A DNA stretch of 64,000 nucleotides from Anopheles merus (GCF_017562075.2 NC_054085.1:2976001-3040000), one strand, 5' to 3'; positions 51,840-62,424 are shown, numbered from the stretch's first letter. Notes: generated by a model from the letters alone, not told the origin. A program made the numbers and translations.

Positions 51840-53766
51840 CTTATACACGATTATAACGTATATACGATTGATCGTTGCGGAATTGAGCTGCTCTCCGTTT
51901 GGTATCTTTGATGCCGCGGATCCAATTCGATCATTTGACCGCGATGGCGTGGCTCGCTTAGAATTGTAATATGAATCTAATATTTGTTATTTGTTTATTT
52001 ATTGCGTAACACTCTGGGCGCTGTATGGCTCGTTTTGGAATCACAGCTTTGTTCACTCTCCTTCTCTGTTATTGGTCTCTCAGCAACTCTCAGCAGAGCG
52101 TATTGCAGCGGGAAGCAATAGAGAGCGCATATTGCCGAAGTGGCATCGTATGTGAGAATCGGAAAGAGAGCGAACGATCGTAATGCCTGGGTCTATGAAA
52201 ATGTTGCGGGAACATTTGCTGCCAAATCGTATGGACTAACTGTCAAACTCAAGTTGCGGAAACATTTTTGTTGCAACAGAAACAAATCGATCTGTTTAAT
52301 GTTTATTTGTTGCAGCATAATTTTCGGACTTTTTTCGGACACCATGTGCAACATAAAAACGGATAAAAATTAATTTCAACTTTTTTTTTAAATGTTTTTG
52401 TGAGGAAATACATGCATCATTTTTAATATAAACAAAAAATCCATAATGTTGCAAGTGAACAAATCATGCCACGATATGTTCATAGACCCGGGCCAATGAA
52501 ACGCTCTCATATCGCTCTTTAATCGTGTACAATGTTCTCCGCAGAAGGCTAATGCAAAATGCCAGCGCCCAGAGTGTTAAAATTCAACGAACCGCGAGTG
52601 TCTTTTTACATATCATATTCTAAAATACTTTACAGCCTAACATCATTCGCTATAAATAAGGTGCCTGAAGGAAACAAGTCGATGTGTTGTCGGATGTGTA
52701 GCTGCTGTCAGGTTTAACAAATCATACTATTAGATATATTATTGCCACCACAATCCTACATCACCAGGCAAGAATCCTTTTGTTCCTGCTACTATAGTTG
52801 GTACAGGTGTAGCGCTGGACGAGCCTCACTCCGCCCCGTACCTCGATGATCCCATCGCTGCTCCCACTTCGGTGATCGGCTGATTGCTGGGGATGCGGAG
52901 TTGTAGCTTGAGACAACGCTCGCCACACCCGTTGCTTCTCCCGCATCGATCATAACTTAACCACACCCATCATTGCACCAATACCGGGCGTCGCTCCTGC
53001 TCCCGTCTTCCCTCCCGCTCCACCTGCTGCTACTTTGATGAGCAGTCGTAGGCGCGGTAACAGCCTGAAGCGGAAAGCTTTGGGACCGCTCGATGCCATT
53101 CCTGCAACTACCGCTGCTAACCAGGCTGTCGTTCCCGTTGTGGACCCGGTTGACGTTCCAGCTGACGAATCCGTCCCATTCTTCGTTGTGGCGAAATTGT
53201 TGGCGGAATTCGCGATCGTCCGGTCTAAGCTGGATCGATTGGACGAATCCGTCGAGGGGATGCGGGGGGAGCAAAAGAAACATTATGCAGAAACATCAAG
53301 TAACATTTCGGCCATCGATAAGTCGGTGCGCCTGGCCAAAGTGCAGGTGGGACAGATTAAAAATTCGATCTGCGTTAGTCAAGATGGCTATGCTACCCCC
53401 CACCCTCCCCGAAAACTTTGAACTTACGCCGTCACAACGGAGGATGAGCGAAATGCTTTAGAGCAGAAGGTGGGCGATGCTGAGTGTTTGCGGGATAGTT
53501 TAGCTTGGCTGCAGGCTGAGGTGTTCGACTCCGAGCCACAAAAACGCCTAAACGAAGCAAGAGATCTTGTTTTCGCCAAGGAGTTTTTGCCTCGCTGCAG
53601 CTGGAGCGGGAGAAATGCAAAACTTGCTATAAAAAATATAGCGACATTTTGCAGCTTTTCAAGAAGATTGGGAGCACCAACAAAGTTATTATATCTCCCG
53701 GATTTGTCCGAGATTATTTCGGGAAAAAAATGCGCTACGCGTATCAACACGTGCCGAAAAAATAAG
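51840..53766 (+). pseudogene. relic of a DUF4806-like gene, copy 3
   Basis: The 5' segment (GATGCCGCGGATCCA, CATTTGACCGCGATGG, 51911-51952) matches 22930-22972 in copy 2. After a MITE (52009-52577), a low-complexity part and a frame at 53035-53421 (RRRGNSLKRKALGP, LRRL-type helices, LDRLDESVEGM) lead in shifted frames to LPPTLPENFELTPSQRRM, then FLPRCSWSG, then KYSDILQLFKKIGS, FVRDYFGKKMRYAYQHV and a stop at 53764. CSWSG followed by the ILQLFKKI helix is the same signature as CSWSGRGN...LRLFQSI in the intact gene at 1026-3182. At least two frameshifts inactivate it. Confidence 0.7.
52009..52577. mobile_element. 569-bp MITE with ACACTCTGGGCGCTG ends, TA-flanked
   Basis: ACACTCTGGGCGCTG starts at 52009 after TA (52007-52008), and CAGCGCCCAGAGTGT ends at 52577 before TA (52578-52579). 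The 15-bp inverted repeat is perfect. GTTGCGGAAACATTT-like segments recur inside (52204, 52255). No coding sequence. It lies inside the third DUF4806-like relic. Confidence 0.9.
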
Positions 53767-54261
53767 TCCCAGAATGGGAATTCTAGTGTTTCGAATTCCG
53801 TTAAAAAAAGGAACGGAACGAAACGGAACTTATTCATTTTTCAAAAAGAACGGAACGTAAACCTTGGGTGCAAAAGAACCGACTCAGAGCTTAGAAGCCA
53901 AACTGTCATCCGGGGTGGGGTGGGGGTATTTTGTAACTTGTTACAGGATATGAAAAGGCGTTTCTTCAATCTGAAATAATATCTGACACCAAATCTAGAT
54001 GGGTTCAACCTATGACCAGTAAGCTGTACCAGCTGTGCTAATGTAAAACATGCATTTATTATCTAACATTTTTTAAACTTTTTAATGCGACGACCATTAT
54101 TGGTCAAAGCCTTCCTGTACCACTAATAGGCTTGGATATCAGTAACTTAAATGCCCATAGCAGGATTATCATCCCAGCGTATGGGGGCACGATCCATTCG
54201 AAGCTTTTACCCATGCCAAGTTATTGAGTGGTACGAGGAGTTGACGATTTTATAACGAGAT
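53767..54261. other. unassigned flank
   Basis: Short open frames continue after the relic's stop but carry no motif. Nothing recognised. Confidence 0.3.
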
Positions 54262-54263
54262 TA

Positions 54264-54729
54264 GCCGGCATCGCGAAAGAATAAACTTTTTTTAACAGTC
54301 GTTTAAAGTTCATTTTGGTTTAACCGAGTTCATTTGTTGTTCATTCCTGTTAAAATAAACGATCGTCAAAACAGCTGGCATCGCGAAAGAAATGATTTGA
54401 AATTAACAGTCGTTAAAAATTTACCAGAGTCGTTTTAAATTGCTAGAATTTGGCATCGCAAACGCATCGATCATTTGTTAATTTTAACGACGGGTCCTAT
54501 GCCGTCGTTAAACAAACGACTGTCAAGAGCGTATGCGATACAAATTAACAGTCGTTTAATTGTACTGCTCGAATTTTTCGCCCTTGTTTGCCTATATGCC
54601 ATTTCGAACAGTCTTTAACTGTTTTGACGATCGTTTATTTTAACAGGAATGAACAAGAAATGAACTCGGTTAAACAAAAATGAACTTTGAACGACTGTTA
54701 AAATGTGTTGATTTATTCGCGATGCCCGC
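54264..54729. mobile_element. 466-bp MITE with GCCGGCATCGCGAA ends, TA-flanked, copy 1
   Basis: GCCGGCATCGCGAAAG starts after TA (54262-54263) and TTCGCGATGCCCGC ends before TA (54730-54731). The inverted repeat runs inward for more than 100 bp (ACAGTCGTTTAAAGTTCA, CCGAGTTCATTT, CATTCCTGTTAAAATAAACG). The motif AACAGTCGTTTAA or its mirror recurs at about 54293, 54395, 54517, 54546, 54612 and 54700. A second internal end (GCTGGCATCGCGAAAG, 54374) shows that this copy is a composite of two family members. Confidence 0.9.
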
Positions 54730-54731
54730 TA

Positions 54732-55019
54732 ATATCATTGACAAACATTACACGAACGTATTTTAAACAATAATTAATTGACAAAATGAACAAACTCTTA
54801 TGTAAAACTATCATCAGGACGATCACATGTTGGTACTAATAACTCCTCTTCGAACGGTCCTTTCCTATTCAGTTGGGCTCTAGTTCGAAAAACACTGACC
54901 TTCCGCAACAGTGCTTAATGCCCGCTGTGGCCTGCGAGCGTTAAAATCTTCTTTCGGTTGGTTTGGCTTCTCCGTTCTTCAGTGAAGGAAAATAAGTTGA
55001 TTGTTATACACTAAACTAG
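54732..55019. other. unassigned spacer
   Basis: Nothing recognised. Confidence 0.3.
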
Positions 55020-55140
55020 TTTTCCAAACAACATGCTCGTCATGGATTCAAGCCCCGTATGGACAACCCCCCCCCCCTCATACGTAGGACTGATTATCCT
55101 GATGTGGGTAATCAATAGCTTAATTACACTGATAAATCCA
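55020..55140 (+). mobile_element. tRNA-derived SINE fragment
   Basis: CATGCTCGTCATGGATTCAAGCCCC, a B box with one change, and CATACGTAGGACTGATTATCCT match the copies at 14256 and 40430. A C run (55066-55077) replaces part of the body. Both ends are lost. Confidence 0.7.
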
Positions 55141-55149
55141 CGGATAAAT

Positions 55150-55870
55150 AATCCACCCATTGTTGCAGTCCATCCTGTATCCCTTCTTGTATATGGGGTA
55201 AATGATGCCGAGGTTCCAATCACAAGGCATCGATTCATTTTCCCACACTTCAGTAACAATTTGATTAATCTCGTTTTCTAGTCGTGCTCCTCCATTGACC
55301 AGTTCAGCTGCATTCCGTCGGTTCCGAGTGCCTTGTTATTTTTCAGACGACGGATAGTCTTTTGTGTTTCCTCTATGCTAGGTGGCAGTAGCATGACACT
55401 AGCCGGCATCGCGAATAAATGAACACATTTTAACAGTCGTTTAAAGTTCATTTTGGTTTAACTGAGTTCATTTGTTGTTCATTCCTGTTAAAATAAACGA
55501 TCGTCAAAACAGTTAACGACTGCTCGATATCTCATATAGGCAAACACGGGGAAAAAATTCGAGCAGTACAATTAAACGACTGTTAATTTGTATCGCATAC
55601 GCTCTTGACAGTCGTTTGTTTAACGACGGCATAGGACCAGTCGTTAAAATTAACAAATTAACTCATTGCGTACGCGATGCCAAATTCTAGCAATTTTTAA
55701 CGACTCTGGTTAATTTTTAACGACTGTTAATTTTAAACCATTTCTTTCGCGATGCCAGCTACTATCTGCTAGTGACGCTTCTACCTGTTCGTTAAACTGC
55801 CCGTTGAGTAATTCATCAAAGTACTGAGTTCACTGCGAGAGGATCTCTGGCTTATGCTACACATGTTGGC
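55150..55870 (-). pseudogene. LINE reverse transcriptase fragment, split by a MITE
   Basis: From 55857 down the minus strand reads TQYFDELLNGQFNEQVEAS; after the MITE (55759-55402) it continues at 55392 with MLLPPSIEETQKTIRRLKN and NKALGTDGMQLN, then IVTEVWENESMPCDWNLGII and YPIYKKGYRMDCNNG. This is the linker and first RT blocks of an RTE-type LINE. Several stops are present. Because the LINE reads on across the MITE, the MITE is the younger insertion. Confidence 0.82.
55402..55759. mobile_element. 358-bp MITE with GCCGGCATCGCGAA ends, TA-flanked, copy 2
   Basis: GCCGGCATCGCGAATAAA begins after TA (55400-55401) and TTCGCGATGCCAGC ends before TA (55760-55761). It matches the halves of copy 1. 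TTAACGACTGTTAA-type motifs recur at about 55431, 55513, 55566, 55607, 55643, 55700 and 55723. Confidence 0.92.
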
Positions 55871-56416
55871 TGTATTTAACACTGTTCTGAATTGCTATGA
55901 CTTTAATATTTCACCCCAATGCTCCAAGAACGTCTCTGACTCGTGTAGTGGCGGCAGTGAACTTTGATAAATTATTTGATTTGGTTGGGTAATTCTTGTA
56001 TTGTTACACAACAAAATCGCCCATGATGGATCATTAAAGTTTAACTTATAAATGATAAAAATAATAAATATATTTTATTTATTTTATGTCACAAGGTGAG
56101 TGAATTCAACCCAACAAGCAATGTTTACATAAATGCGGCTGGTTTGAGCGACTTTCACATAGATGCAACTCACGGACGGTATGTTGGTGGTAGTGCGGTG
56201 GTCCGCGGGCGAGTGTGCTCCATACGAATGGATGGCTGCCAATCGGCATGTTGTGAGAGGAAGCATTTTTCTTTTGGAAGCGGGAGGGAGCGAGCCATGA
56301 GCGGGAGCGCCCATTTTGAAAAAAAAACCCGTTTGACAGCAGTGACGAAGCGCAAAACACACAAGAATTATTTATCCAGCGTTCGGTCGATTTTCCACAA
56401 GTTCCAAAAAATTACG
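55871..56416. other. flank and possible 5' region of EnSpm-like relic 4
   Basis: The part before 56000 may continue the LINE linker on the minus strand. 56096-56416 is open and leads into the relic's first exon, but the start of the relic protein is taken at 56417 by analogy with copy 3. No CCCGCTG end was found. Confidence 0.35.
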
Positions 56417-57090
56417 ATGGCAGCAAAGCGTGATAAAGATAGTGGATCGGTGTACAAGAAGCGTGATCGACTCTTGAAGCATCGAATGATGAATTGGGAA
56501 GAAACGCTTCAAGACGATGGAGGTAACAGTGATTAACGGCACACTATTAGAAAAGCACCACCGTGTTTATAGCCATTGCAAATGTTGCACCATACATAAT
56601 TACAGAGCAACCAGGGCCTTCTTCACGGCCTTCCGTGCCAGCGGTTGTGCATGAGCCACCCGTACAGGTTGACGAAGAGGGGCAAACGGAGCTCGGCGAT
56701 TTAGGTAAATTATTGGCTAGTTGAAAGTGTTGGTCTTTCTAACGTTTGTCACATTTTAGCTGCACTTTTGACGGACAGTTACGAATCTGTTTCTATGGGC
56801 GAAACACGCAATGCAACGGATTCAAATGAGGACGATGATGCAGGTTTCCGCGAAGCCCTATGCGACGACTAATCCTTCAAGGATGCTCTTCGTGTATGGG
56901 CTTTGGAAACCAATCTATCGCATCGTTCCATGAATTCTTTGCTACAACTCCTTTGCGCAAAAATAACCACAGGGAACCGCCAAAGGATGCGCGTACCTTT
57001 TTGCAGACTCCTTCTTCTGCCTCCACGCGCAGAATGATTGCAACGGTCAACGGAGGAAAACAGTGGTACAACGGCATCGCTAGTGGCTAG
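56417..57090 (+). pseudogene. EnSpm-like transposase relic, copy 4, N-terminal exons only
   Basis: The first exon starts at 56417 (MAAKRDKDSGSVYKKRD) and ends at a GTAACAGTG donor near 56523. An acidic second exon (EQPGPSSRPSV...ELGDL, about 56606-56704) and a third (from about 56760, SYESVSMGETRN) follow, with TTTTAG and ACAG acceptors. Then LRVWALETNLSHRSMNSLLQLL (56886-56950) and, after a frameshift, PPKDARTFLQT match LRIWALKTYQTHTALNGLLE and LPKDARTLLRT of the intact copy. The catalytic half is missing. It is the only copy on the plus strand. Confidence 0.75.
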
Positions 57091-58131
57091 TGGGGTGGGA
57101 AGATTGTTTTGTACTAATACATTTTCCGTTGCACTATAGACTGGTGACTCCAAATTTAGAGACCATAGAATTGGATGTTTTAATGGATAATGTCTCTTCA
57201 TAAAAGTGTTAGACGTTGAAGCCCACAACTCGAAACCCAATTATAGCTGCTTAAAGTGCTCAATAATAATGATTAAGAGCAAGATTTCTCAACGCTGATT
57301 CTTTCCGTATGGGGCATATTCCGAACCAAGAGTACATGATAGTTTTTGCAAACAAAAATATACATAGCATCAAAAGATTGTCACAGGATAAATTTAACAT
57401 TATTCTAGATATCATAGTGTCGGATCGTCTGCACATCACTCTGCGCTGTTTTACGCTTAGTTATTTAACATTCAAGTTCTTACGTCATAATAATAACAGG
57501 TCTCCGAGATACGCGGACCTTATTCAATATCAAATCAAACAATTTAGTTAGTGATTATACCTTCTCATTAAATGCAACATTACACGAACGTTTGCTATAT
57601 TTTGACTGGATAGTACGTGATTTGACTTCGGAAATTCAGATATGCGGTTTCTTCTCGAAACCCATTTATAGCGTATCACGGGGACTGGCTGTACTAATTT
57701 CAGTTATATTGTCTGTTGGTCTTGAACATATTTAAGTAAAATACATAGAACTTTCTCTAATCTGAGAACTCTCCAATTCAAAATATCGCTCTTATTTCGC
57801 AGTCCGATCTGCTTTCAAATAAGAGGGGGTTGAGTGTGAAAGATTGGGTTTTGATCTCCTTAAATATGACCAAGAAATGGTGAATTATACAAAATATTTA
57901 CGGAATAACACTGGTTTTATTGTGCAGTTTAGCAAGACCTTGTAAAATGTATGTTTCAAACTTTACAGTACTACGATTTTAGGAAAATGTACAAACCCAT
58001 AATTAAAGAAGGACAAAAAGTTAATAAAGGAAAATAATTTTGGCCTATTATGCAAACCGTAGCTTTACAAAAAACATGCTGTACAAGATGTGTCATTATC
58101 ATTGTTCTATCTCCTTCTCCCTACCCCACGT
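57091..58131. other. AT-rich unassigned interval
   Basis: No gene or repeat recognised. Short open frames are without motif. Confidence 0.35.
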
Positions 58132-58290
58132 AACGATTGAATCGAAACGGAGAACAATAACACTTCCCGAGTCGTACTCGAGCGAAACACTGAATGGGTT
58201 AAACGTTAAATAATAAAACGTTAAGGCATTGGCCTTTTAAAAAGTAGTTTTAGTTTAAAAAGTATTTTTAATCAAAAATTAATTTTCCAT
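58132..58290 (+). repeat. 402-bp-spaced direct duplication, unit 1
   Basis: AACGATTGAATCGAAACGG starts here and again at 58534. Both units continue with ACACTGAATGGG, TAAACGTTAAAT, GTATTTTTAATC and TTTTCCATAAAAT. The second unit is interrupted after this last motif by a LINE end. Confidence 0.82.
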
Positions 58291-58443
58291 AAAATATATG
58301 AACAAGTACAAAATCACGTAAAAAAAGGCTTGAATCCCGGAGATCTTATGTCTAGTGACGAATTTTCAAAGCTCTAGATTCCACCACGTGATCTCCTTAA
58401 TGCAAGTTGTTCACCAAACTTCACCTTGAATGTGACGCAATCT

Positions 58444-58520
58444 CAAACCCTATCGCAATCCCAATCGCAACCCCAACTGCATTCCCAATAGCAATCAGAA
58501 TCCCAATTCCAGACGCAATT
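58444..58520 (-). repeat. CAATCC-type hexamer array, first block
   Basis: About ten units of CAATCC/CAATCG/CAATTC follow one another with substitutions. A second, longer block is at 59081-59250. Confidence 0.85.
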
Positions 58521-58533
58521 CCATTCCGATGGA

Positions 58534-58670
58534 AACGATTGAATCGAAACGGAGAACAGTAGCCGTCTTATTCGGGGAAAACACTGAATGGGATAAACGT
58601 TAAATGATAATTCGTTAAGGGCAATATTAGTTTCATAAGTATTTTTAATCGAAAAAAAGTTTTCCATAAA
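58534..58670 (+). repeat. 402-bp-spaced direct duplication, unit 2
   Basis: Partner of 58132-58290; see there. It continues after the LINE insertion with ATACACGAACAAAAATAC (59050-59070), corresponding to ATATGAACAAGTACAAAAT in unit 1. Confidence 0.8.
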
Positions 58671-59051
58671 ATCTTGTTTATGAAAAAAATCATCCTAGGA
58701 GAGATAGATTCACCGGACCTTTTAGCTAGAGTTAATTTCCACGTACCTGCTCGTATTTTAAGAAACTTTAGGCTACTAAGAGTTGACCAAACTAGACGTG
58801 CATATAGCGATAATGAACCTTTGACTGCGATGGCTTTTAGATTTAATGCACATTATGACTCTTTTGACTGGAATTCCCTAAGTTAACCTGTTTTTCTTGC
58901 TGTGATACTCTGTGTTATTTATTTTGTGCTGATGTTACATTGTACCGTGATGCTTTATGTTATTATAAGTTTAGTTTATAAGATCAGTGATTAGGCCAAT
59001 GATGGCCAATCACTTAACATTTACAAATAAACAAATAAACAAATAAACAAA
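58671..59051 (+). mobile_element. 5'-truncated CR1/T1-like LINE 3' end
   Basis: An open frame ending at 58886 gives GEIDSPDLLARVNFHVPARIL and RRAYSDNEPLTAM, the C-terminal block typical of CR1/T1 LINEs (SPxLLxxxxFxVPxRxLR). A 150-bp trailer and about four ACAAATAA units (59022-59051) follow; such short tandem tails mark CR1-type 3' ends. ATAAAAT on both sides (58664-58670 and 59047-59053, overlapping the tail) is a candidate target duplication. Everything upstream of the last 65 codons was lost at insertion. Confidence 0.82.
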
Positions 59052-59080
59052 TAAAATACACGAACAAAAATACAGAACCC

Positions 59081-59250
59081 CAATCTCAATCGCTATCACA
59101 ATCACAATCGTAATCCCAATATCAATCGCAATCCCAATCCCAATCCCAATCAGAATCCCAATCGCAAACACAATCCCAATCCCGATCAGAATCCCAATCC
59201 GACTCTTAATCGAATCGAAATCCCAATCCCAATCCCAATCCTAATCCCAA
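59081..59250 (-). repeat. CAATCC-type hexamer array, main block
   Basis: More than twenty units of CAATCC and one-base variants (CAATCG, CAATCA, GAATCC) in register. It lies about 560 bp after the smaller block and on the far side of the LINE insertion, in the same strand sense. Confidence 0.9.
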
Positions 59251-59392
59251 ATTCATTTTCAAATCCTAAAAACGGGATCCGATTCGATCGAATCTTTCTA
59301 AGGATTGAATCTATGAATCTTCCGAATGCTGAATCTCCCACACTAGTGTGTTTAAATGTATTGTACTAAAGAATGAGTAACATGAGCTGTGT
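59251..59392. other. short spacer
   Basis: GAATCT and GAATCG repeats continue weakly. Nothing else recognised. Confidence 0.35.
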
Positions 59393-60562
59393 GTGGAAGT
59401 GTTGATCGCTCGGGAAAATATTGCTCCTTGTGCACTTGAATATTTTGATCAACAAAGTGGTGTACAGATTAATGATTCTCTATTTTTGAATGCTTTATTT
59501 TCAGGACAAACTATTTACCATGGATATATATTTGCAGTAGTTAAAAATTCAACTGACCTGAAGAAGATAACCGCGAATGAGGTGGTGGGGCTGGTCCGTC
59601 TATTGCAGGAAGCTGAACTTTTGCGGCCAACAATACAGCAATTGCAATAAGCAAATGAAACTAAAGGTAATCAAGCGCTTCAGTGCTTGCCAATGGATTT
59701 GCAAGCCTTCATCGAGTTGCATCGGCTGGAAATATACTGTTCGCACGGATAGTATTTTCAAAAATTCGAGGCAGTCTCAGTCTCGAATTTTAATGTTATT
59801 GGAGATATCTCAGTCGAATAACAGTTAATAGAGACAACCTTCTAGTGATGTCGGAATACAACGCGGATGGTTGCGGAAGCTGAATGTGCAGCCGGTAATT
59901 TATATTTAAGATTTTTTCTATAATTTTGATTTGATTAACTTTTTTGTTTTGTTTTATTTTTATCTCATTGCAGGTAAGACAGCCATTCTAAAATGGTTTA
60001 AAATACTCCGAGAAATAAGCGCTGATGATGTGGAAACCCACCAACAACCGATTGGAGGCGAAAGGCTCACAGTGGAGATCGACGAATCCGTCGTTACCAA
60101 ACTGAAGTACCACAGAGGACGGTTCGCGGATAACAATCAGGTTTGGCTGGTCGGTGGTATTGGTCGGGAGACAAAGGAAATTCTTCTGGAGCTGGTTCGG
60201 AAACACAACGCTGTCACGAACGACAATTGTGACGGATGGTTGGCGTGCCTACATCGGATTGTGACGGATGGTTGGCGTGCCTACATCGAATTGTGACGGA
60301 TGGTTGGCGTGCCTACATCGGAAAAGGATATGAGCACGAGATGATCAACCATTCCAAAAATTATGTCGACCCATGCGTTCCATTAATACACACACATACC
60401 ATCGAGAATTTATGGCACTGGGTCAAGCCCTTTTTAAGATCTAAAGGCACAAACCGGGGAGCATTGATAGAATATATACGCGAGTATCAACTTAAGCGAG
60501 GCCGGCCAAACAATTTCCTTACCATCTTGCGTGCCATCCAATCAGTTCAGGAGTTTGAGTAA
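59393..60562 (+). pseudogene. Merlin/IS1595-like (ISXO2) transposase relic
   Basis: VVGLVRLLQEAELL (about 59590) and, in a shifted frame, CNKQMKLKVIKRF, SSSCIGWKYTVRTDSIFKNSR (about 59720-59775) form the N-terminal zinc-binding part. An intron (GTAATTTAT at 59895 to CATTGCAG at 59972) follows. Then LTVEIDESVVTKLKYHRGR with the first Asp (about 60080), IVTDGWRAYIG with the second, and HTHTIENLWHWVKPF with the Glu give the DDE triad. SYxxEFxWRR-type LIEYIREYQLKRGR ends the domain. A 32-bp unit is present three times around the second Asp and shifts the frame; another shift lies near 59640. Otherwise the sequence is well preserved. Confidence 0.85.
60226..60321 (+). repeat. 32-bp unit in three tandem copies inside the Merlin-like gene
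   Basis: ATTGTGACGGATGGTTGG starts at 60226, 60258 and 60290. The units differ at one base (GG/GA at the end of unit 2). Because 64 extra bases are not a multiple of three, the expansion itself breaks the reading frame. It falls on the codons for the second catalytic Asp. Confidence 0.97.
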
Positions 60563-61046
60563 GTATTAACATATTGTTCTTAGTATTTTTAAACACTTTA
60601 AATTCATCGAGCTCTTTCCAGCAGGCTAGCTAATGCCAGGAAGCGGATGTATTATTATGCAACCACTTGGTGTCGCATCTGACGTGTGTTCCCGTGCTGC
60701 AGCTGACGAAGACGACAATTGTGAAATTGAAATGGACAGTGTACCAAAAACGGCTTGACTTGTTTGTATAAGTGCTTAATTTTCTTTTTTTAATATTTTA
60801 TAAATTAAATTGTGGATGGTGTACCTTTTCAAATAAACTAGTTAAAATGGCCCGGTTACATGGCTACGCAACGATCATTGGGATGTATACGAATTATCAA
60901 CGATGTAAGAATTGCATTTCAATCATTCATTTTCTTTTTGAATCTTTTGTAACAATTTTTTTTACGTGCTAATATTATTTAAAACAAACATTGCAGTGTA
61001 TAGGATTATAATTACACAATTTTCTTTTATTTAATAAAATACCAAT
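60563..61046. other. AT-rich 3' flank of the Merlin-like relic
   Basis: GTGGATGGTGTACC (60811) and GTGCATGGTGTACC (61055) recur 244 bp apart, each in an AT-rich context with TTTATAAATTAAATT or TTTAATAAAATACC before it. No gene recognised. Confidence 0.35.
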
Positions 61047-61431
61047 TCAATTGTGCATGGTGTACCGATTGGAATAATTTTTTTTTTTCAAAATACACAC
61101 TGTTTGCGGTAAATTTACTTTATCTTTCGGAATATATATTCCAGGTAACATCAAGTCCTGTGATATCTTGGCATACGCCTTATCGAATCCTGGGAATGTC
61201 GTATACCGTACGTCGTATGACTCACGCCGATGCGGAGCCAGAATTCTGCGAACTCTTTCCACTCTTCAGCATCTTAAACAGTATGGGCTGTCGGCACACG
61301 CATGTTTTCCCGCAAACATAATACCCTAAATTTGCCCCCAGAATGCTCGACCGGATGCACTGCTGCAGGACCTGGACGCTGGTACCACGCGGAAGAGCAG
61401 GGGTCTCCAAATTACGGACCGCGGGCCTCAT
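61047..61431 (-). pseudogene. Helitron helicase, C-terminal remains
   Basis: Read from 61430 down: VRNLETPALPRGTSVQVLQ, then CIRSSILGANLGYYVCGKT. This resembles the helicase segment LRNLxxxxGLCNGTRLxV...I.A.ILTG...G of Helitron/PIF1 proteins. Similarity ends after about 40 codons. It lies in the right order and orientation to continue the helicase at 62425-63281. Confidence 0.5.
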
Positions 61432-61509
61432 GCGGCCCTCAAGAGCCTATTATGTGGTCCGTGGCAACTTAGTGTGAAAATAAATAGCTAAATATTGTGA
61501 CTATTTTTA

Positions 61510-61690
61510 AAAAAAATCTCTTCTTCTTCTATTTGGCGTAAACGTACTTTCGCGGACATGCCGGCCTATCCAGGCTTCCAAGACTTGATTCAATACCACG
61601 TTGCCGGATAGTCAGCCCTTACTACGAGGGGACGGTCCATTCCGGACTCGAGCCCATTACGGGCGTGTTAATGAGTCGTTTGAGTTGACG
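61510..61690 (-). mobile_element. tRNA-derived SINE copy, minus strand
   Basis: The reverse complement contains ACGCCCGTAATGGGCTCGAG, with a B-box-like GGGCTCGAGTCC, then GTAAGGGCTGACTATCCGGC, GCCGGCATG and a (GAA)n tail (61510-61525 on the plus strand as TTCTTCTTC). It matches the copy at 9870-10017. Confidence 0.75.
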
Positions 61691-61827
61691 AATGTCCACC
61701 GGGACCGCCCGTGTGTTTGTTGAATTGAAATAAAATGTAATTGTTGCTTTTTAGAGACGCAAACCAAGCTTTAATAATAGAAAGCTATAGAAGGTATGTA
61801 TATCATCTTAGTATTTTCTAATAAAGA

Positions 61828-62363
61828 GGCCCTTTCCATTTGAAATTCGTAGGCTGAAATTTCAGCCTGTCAGCTGTTTGCATTGTATAGCAGTTTTCGA
61901 GCAGCTATCTAATTGAGTATAATATCCAGGTGGGCTTATCCCAAGGTGTATGAATTTAGAAGGCTGATTTTTATCGCTTCTGCTTCTGAATGAATATTGT
62001 ACGAGTATTTTGAGTATTAGTCAAGCCTCCAGAAAGCTCGTTCGAGCAAAAGTTTTCACTCGTTCTGTTAAAAAGTGATGTTCAAAATTGGTTATGAAAA
62101 AATGCTATGAGACCACCTGGACTACATACACTTTGATTCCAGATTCCACCACCTGATCTCATTCATGCATCTAGGGATAAATGTTAACAACACCGTGTTT
62201 TCGAGCAGGTACTAGAATCTAATTCTAGCTTTAAGGCTAAAATTTTCTAGACTGAAAATCGCAGGCTAGTTTTTTGTGTGGTTTTATATGGATTGTTTAC
62301 ATTATTTCAGCCTCCAACTGTCAAACTCCATACAAAAAACTAACTCGAATCGTGAAGGCCCCC
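61828..62363. mobile_element. 536-bp MITE with GGCCCTT ends, copy B
   Basis: This is the inverse copy of 27144-27682. It begins GGCCCTTTCCATTTG and ends CGAATCGTGAAGGCCCCC. AAAGA stands on both sides (61823-61827 and 62364-62368), a candidate 5-bp target duplication. It lies in the gap between the two Helitron helicase fragments, so it inserted into the Helitron relic. Confidence 0.82.
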
Positions 62364-62424
62364 AAAGACGAAATTTTAACATTTGCATTAGCTACAGGAA
62401 ATGGAAAAATGGCCCTCAACACCA

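Noticed and set aside
59081..59250. CAATCC hexamers as a telomere or interstitial telomere
   Set aside because: Units vary at many positions and do not match the insect TTAGG repeat; dipterans generally lack short telomeric repeats.
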